Source: Comamonadaceae bacterium (GTDB taxonomy: Bacteria; Pseudomonadota; Gammaproteobacteria; Burkholderiales; Burkholderiaceae_C). From it: a stretch of 33,012 nucleotides of DNA. The notes under the pieces were generated by a model that worked only from the letters and a program-made list of their open reading frames with translations, had not been told where the DNA came from and searched no databases. The stretch is from positions 1 through 33,012 of the forward strand of contig JAHFQI010000017.1 of NCBI GenBank assembly GCA_023259355.1, read 5' to 3'. Positions 29,568 to 33,012 of the stretch are shown here, in pieces (position 1 is the first letter of the stretch; the number at the start of each line of letters is the position of its first letter). A program made the translations under genes and the position numbers.

Positions 29568-32500
29568 GTGTCCGCTGCGCCCCCGCCCCTGAAGATCGAG
29601 TTTCCCGAATCCCTCCCCGTATCGGGCAAGCGCGACGAAATCATGGCCGCGCTGCAGCAGCATCAGGTCATCATCGTCTGCGGCGAGACCGGCTCGGGCA
29701 AGACCACCCAGCTGCCCAAGATCGCGCTGGCCATGGGCCGTGGCAAGCTCAATGGCCCCAAAGGGCCGGACGGCCAGTTGCTGCCCGGCAAGGGGCGCCT
29801 CATCGGCCACACCCAGCCGCGCCGGATTGCTGCCAGCTCCGTGGCCAAGCGCATTGCCGAGGAACTGAACACGCCGCTGGGCGATGTCGTGGGCTTCAAG
29901 GTGCGCTTCCAGGACCGCCTGAGCCGCGACGCCTCGGTCAAGCTGATGACCGACGGCATCCTGCTGGCCGAGACGCAGACCGACCCGCTGCTCAAGGCCT
30001 ATGACACCATCATCATCGACGAGGCGCACGAACGCAGCCTGAACATCGACTTCCTGCTGGGCTACATCCGCCAGATCCTGCCGCGCCGGCCCGATTTGAA
30101 GGTGGTTGTGACCTCGGCCACCATCGACGCGGACCGCTTCGCGCAGCATTTCGCCTCGCGTGCCGGCCCTGCGCCAGTGATCATGGTTTCGGGCCGGATG
30201 TTTCCGGTGGAGCAGCGCTGGCGGCCGTTCGAGGAAAGCCGTGACTACGGCCTGAATGAAGCCATCGCGGACGGCGTCGATGAACTCTGGGCCGGTGGCG
30301 CGGGCGGCGATATCCTTGTCTTTCTGCCCGGCGAGCGCGAGATCCGCGAGGCCGCCGACCACCTGCGCGGCCACCTGTCGCACTCGCCGCTGAACCGCGG
30401 TGCCGAGGTGTTGCCCCTGTTCGCACGCCTGTCGCCGGCCGAGCAGGATCATATTTTTGATGCCCACAGCGGCCGGCGCATCGTGCTGGCCACCAACGTG
30501 GCCGAAACCTCGTTGACTGTGCCTGGCATCCGCAACGTGATCGATGCCGGCACCGCACGCGTGAAGCGCTACAGCTTCCGCAGCAAGGTGGAGCAGTTGC
30601 TGGTGGAGCCGATCAGCCAGGCCGCGGCCAACCAGCGCGCCGGCCGTTGCGGCCGCGTGGCCAACGGCATCTGCATCCGGCTGTACGACGAAAAAGACTT
30701 CAACGGCCGGCCGCGCTTCACCGACCCCGAGATCCTGCGCTCGTCGCTGGCGGGCGTGATCCTGCGCATGAAGTCGCTGCGCCTGGGTGTGGTGGAAGAG
30801 TTTCCGTTCCTCGACGCGCCCTCGGGCCGCGCGATTGCCGACGGCTACCAGTTGCTCAATGAACTGGGCGCGGTGGACGATGCCAACGAGCTGACACCGC
30901 TGGGCCAGGAGCTGTCGCGCCTGCCGCTGGACCCGCGCGTGGGCCGCATGATCCTGGAGGCGCGCGACCGCAACGCGCTCGATGAAGTGCTGGTGATTGC
31001 CTCGGCGCTGTCCGTGCAGGATGTGCGCGACCGGCCGATGGACGCGCAGCAGCAGGCCGACCAGGCGCACGCCAAGTTCGACGACGAGAAGAGTGAATTC
31101 ACCGGCTACCTGAAGCTGTGGAAGTGGATCAACGACGCCCGGGGCGGCGCGCCTTCGCTGCCTTCAGCCCGCGTCCAAAAGGACGCTGCCCGCAAGGGGC
31201 CGGTGTCGCAAGCCATCCTGCCGGTCGCCCAGCGTGCCGCGCAGGCCATGGCCGCCGCCCGGCAGACGCTGGCGGGGCAGGGGGTCGCGGCGCCATCAGC
31301 GGCTCCGCACCCCACGCACAAGCTCAGCAACCGGCAGTACGAACAGTTGCTGCGCCAGAACTTCGTCAGTGTGCGCCGCCTGCGCGAGTGGCGTGACATC
31401 TACAGCCAGCTGCACACCGTGGTGGCCGAGCACAAGTGGCCGCTCAACACCACGCCGGCCAGCTACGAGCAGCTGCACCTGTCGATGCTGGCGGGCCTGC
31501 TCGGCAACATCGGCTGGAAGATGGAGGAGGAAGAGGTTTACCTCGGGGCACGCGGCATCAAGTTCTACCGCCACCCCGGCGCCCACCTGTCCAAGAAGCC
31601 GGGCCGCTGGATCGTGGCGGCCGAACTGGTGGAAACCACGCGGTTGTTCGGCCGCGGCATCGCCAACATCGAGCCCCAATGGCTGGAAGAAGTCGGCGGC
31701 CACCTTCTCAAGAAACAGTTGCTGGACCCGCACTGGGAGAAAAAAGCCGCCCAGGTCACCGCGCTGGAGCGCGCCACGCTCTACGGCATCGTCGTCTACA
31801 GCGGCCGGCGCGTGAACTTCGGCAAGGTGGACCCGCACGCCGCGCGCGAAATTTTCATCCGCGAAGCGCTGGTGGGAGAGCAGTGGGACACCAAACTGCC
31901 CTTCCTCTCGGCCAACCAGAAGCTGATCGCCCGGGTGGAAGAGCTGGAACACAAGTCGCGCCGTCAGGACGTGCTGGTGGACGACGAGCTGATCTACGCC
32001 TTCTACGACCAGCAACTGCCGGCCGACGTCTGCGGCGGCGCCAGCTTCGAAGCCTGGTACCGCGAGGAAGTCCGGCGTCAACCCCAGTTGTTGATGCTGA
32101 CGCGCGAGGAGCTGATGCGCCACGAGGCGGCCGGCATCACCACCAACGCCTTTCCCAGGACGATCCGCTTGGGCGGCGTGGACTGCGCAGCCACCTACTT
32201 GCACGAACCTGGTGATGCCAAGGATGGCTTGACCGCGACGGTGCCTTTGTTCGTGCTGAACCAGGTCAACGAAGACCGCTGCGAATGGTTGGTGCCCGGC
32301 ATGCTCAAGGACAAGATCCAGGCACTGCTCAAGAGCCTGCCACAGCGCCCGCGCGGCCGCTTCGTGCCCTTGCCCGAAAGTGCGACACGGCTCGCGGCAG
32401 AGCTGGGCACGCCCGAGGGTTTTGGCCATGGCAGCCTGACGGATGCGCTGCTCAAGGTGGTGCGCGCAGCGACCAGCCTCGACGTGAAGCGCGCCGATTT

Positions 32501-33012
32501 CAAGCTCGACATGCTGAGTCCCCACCTGTTCATGAACTTCCGCATCGTGGACGAGCACGGCCGCCAGCTGGGCACGGGCCGCAATCTTGGCGCGCTGAAG
32601 GCGGAGTTGGGCGCCCAAGCGCGCGGGGCATTTCAGGCTCTGGCCGCGCTGAAGGTTTCGACTCCGGCTGCCGGGTCCGTTCCCTCTCCCTTTGGGAGAG
32701 GGCAGAGCGAGGGTATCGCCGCGCCACAAGAGCGTGGCGTCGGAACCAACAGCCGCCCCCACCCCAACCCTCCCCCAGCGGGGGAGGGCGCCAGACAGGG
32801 AGGCCGCGCCCCATCCCAGGCCGCCGCCAGCGCGGCCGAGCAGCGCCACACGGCCTGGACCTTTGGCGAATTGCCCGAGCTCATGGAAATCCGCAAGGGG
32901 GGGCAGACGCTGATCGGTTTCCCGGCGCTGATCGACCAGGGTGACGCCGTCACCATCGAGGTCTTCGACGAACCCGAAGTGGCTGCCGCGCGCCACCGCG
33001 CTGGTCTGCGCC
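29568..33012 (+). CDS. hrpA: ATP-dependent RNA helicase HrpA (DEAH box; 3' truncated by window end)
   Basis: An open frame from GTG at 29568 to the window end, 1148 codons of an expected roughly 1300; absent from the ORF track because no stop lies inside the window. It starts (M)SAAPPPLKIEFPESLPVSGKRDEIMAAL. Walker A is GETGSGKTT (39-47), the Walker B box DEAH at 151-154, motif III TSAT, motif VI QRAGRCGR; the HrpA-specific C-terminal part includes LSANQKLIARVEELEHKSRRQDVLVDDELI and FYDQQLPADV. It unwinds RNA and is linked to mRNA processing and ribosome rescue. GTG fits the homologous start MSAAP better than the downstream ATG at 29643. An Ala-rich insertion near residues 523-583 and an in-frame palindromic element near 1031-1080 are unusual. 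Confidence 0.95.
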   Translation, partial: MSAAPPPLKIEFPESLPVSGKRDEIMAALQQHQVIIVCGETGSGKTTQLPKIALAMGRGKLNGPKGPDGQLLPGKGRLIGHTQPRRIAASSVAKRIAEELNTPLGDVVGFKVRFQDRLSRDASVKLMTDGILLAETQTDPLLKAYDTIIIDEAHERSLNIDFLLGYIRQILPRRPDLKVVVTSATIDADRFAQHFASRAGPAPVIMVSGRMFPVEQRWRPFEESRDYGLNEAIADGVDELWAGGAGGDILVFLPGEREIREAADHLRGHLSHSPLNRGAEVLPLFARLSPAEQDHIFDAHSGRRIVLATNVAETSLTVPGIRNVIDAGTARVKRYSFRSKVEQLLVEPISQAAANQRAGRCGRVANGICIRLYDEKDFNGRPRFTDPEILRSSLAGVILRMKSLRLGVVEEFPFLDAPSGRAIADGYQLLNELGAVDDANELTPLGQELSRLPLDPRVGRMILEARDRNALDEVLVIASALSVQDVRDRPMDAQQQADQAHAKFDDEKSEFTGYLKLWKWINDARGGAPSLPSARVQKDAARKGPVSQAILPVAQRAAQAMAAARQTLAGQGVAAPSAAPHPTHKLSNRQYEQLLRQNFVSVRRLREWRDIYSQLHTVVAEHKWPLNTTPASYEQLHLSMLAGLLGNIGWKMEEEEVYLGARGIKFYRHPGAHLSKKPGRWIVAAELVETTRLFGRGIANIEPQWLEEVGGHLLKKQLLDPHWEKKAAQVTALERATLYGIVVYSGRRVNFGKVDPHAAREIFIREALVGEQWDTKLPFLSANQKLIARVEELEHKSRRQDVLVDDELIYAFYDQQLPADVCGGASFEAWYREEVRRQPQLLMLTREELMRHEAAGITTNAFPRTIRLGGVDCAATYLHEPGDAKDGLTATVPLFVLNQVNEDRCEWLVPGMLKDKIQALLKSLPQRPRGRFVPLPESATRLAAELGTPEGFGHGSLTDALLKVVRAATSLDVKRADFKLDMLSPHLFMNFRIVDEHGRQLGTGRNLGALKAELGAQARGAFQALAALKVSTPAAGSVPSPFGRGQSEGIAAPQERGVGTNSRPHPNPPPAGEGARQGGRAPSQAAASAAEQRHTAWTFGELPELMEIRKGGQTLIGFPALIDQGDAVTIEVFDEPEVAAARHRAGLR
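32682..32788. repeat. Double-hairpin palindromic repeat element inside hrpA
   Basis: CCCTCTCCC-TTT-GGGAGAGGG (32682-32702) and CCCTCCCCC-AGC-GGGGGAGGG (32768-32788) are two perfect 9-base stems with 3-base loops, 65 bases apart. The composition (CCCTCTCCC, CCCCACCCCAACCCTCCCCC) is that of dispersed intergenic REP/BIME-like elements of GC-rich proteobacteria. Here it is translated in frame as PSPFGRGQSEGIAAPQERG and PHPNPPPAGEGARQGGR, adding about 40 low-complexity residues. Confidence 0.75.

Noticed and set aside
28112-30004. 630-residue plus-strand ORF opposite argA
   Set aside because: His/Ala/Gly-rich antisense text of argA with no family features; it also overlaps the start of hrpA in a different frame.
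29547-31070. 507-residue minus-strand ORF, and the 566-residue minus-strand ORF at 31296-32996
   Set aside because: Both are antisense shadows of hrpA, whose plus-strand frame carries all helicase motifs.

Overview
The window looks like chromosomal DNA of a GC-rich betaproteobacterium, most likely Burkholderiales/Comamonadaceae. I infer this from protein style, gene order (argA divergent from hrpA, sbp-cysT-cysW-cysA) and codon use; no rRNA or marker gene is present to fix the taxon. No tRNA, rRNA, CRISPR array, insertion sequence or phage gene was seen. Roughly 27 of the 33 kb (about 1.9 to 27.3 kb) is devoted largely to sulfur: uptake, release from organic compounds, persulfide chemistry, cysteine synthesis and, most notably, a protein compartment for sulfur.

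Layout. 1-1870: end of a Mop/TOBE molybdate-binding protein and an orphan family-5 (peptide-type) solute-binding protein. 1888-4130 (minus): a four-domain rhodanese and a 3-mercaptopropionate-type thiol dioxygenase. 4349-8474: a sulfonate/taurine-type ABC transporter (binding protein, permease, ATPase) plus a membrane cytochrome c. 8636-9739: an SsuD-like flavin monooxygenase. 9805-12789: class II aldolase, an acyl-CoA-dehydrogenase-fold enzyme lacking the usual catalytic Glu, and a D-2-hydroxyacid dehydrogenase, tightly coupled. 12909-13859: a second sulfonate-type binding protein without its own transporter, followed by a decayed fragment.

14260-18925 is the highlight: rhodanese, serine O-acetyltransferase, XRE regulator, family 2A encapsulin shell (SrpI type) and a 641-residue cysteine desulfurase whose roughly 235-residue Ala/Pro-rich N-terminal extension is the expected cargo-loading region. 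Family 2A encapsulins with cysteine desulfurase cargo are known and have been linked to sulfur storage. Here the operon also carries a rhodanese and an XRE regulator, and sits between organosulfur and sulfate uptake operons.

19025-22173: ferredoxin-NADP reductase, an NADPH-dependent FMN reductase, a strong bidirectional terminator, then an azoreductase divergent from a LysR regulator. 22332-27333: a RBBP9-type hydrolase, the sulfate transporter sbp-cysT-cysW-cysA, and dsbB, mostly joined by start/stop overlaps. 27344-33012: an orphan ParA-like ATPase, argA, and the first 1148 codons of hrpA. hrpA is absent from the supplied ORF track because it runs off the window, and it carries an in-frame palindromic repeat element.

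How the genes may work together (inference): organosulfur compounds and sulfate are imported and oxidised or reduced; serine O-acetyltransferase supplies O-acetylserine for cysteine; the encapsulated desulfurase turns cysteine into enzyme-bound sulfur inside the shell; the rhodanese may move that sulfur. Several sulfur promoters share a TTCGTT-like element at the -35 position, which suggests common control, perhaps by a CysB/Cbl-type regulator.
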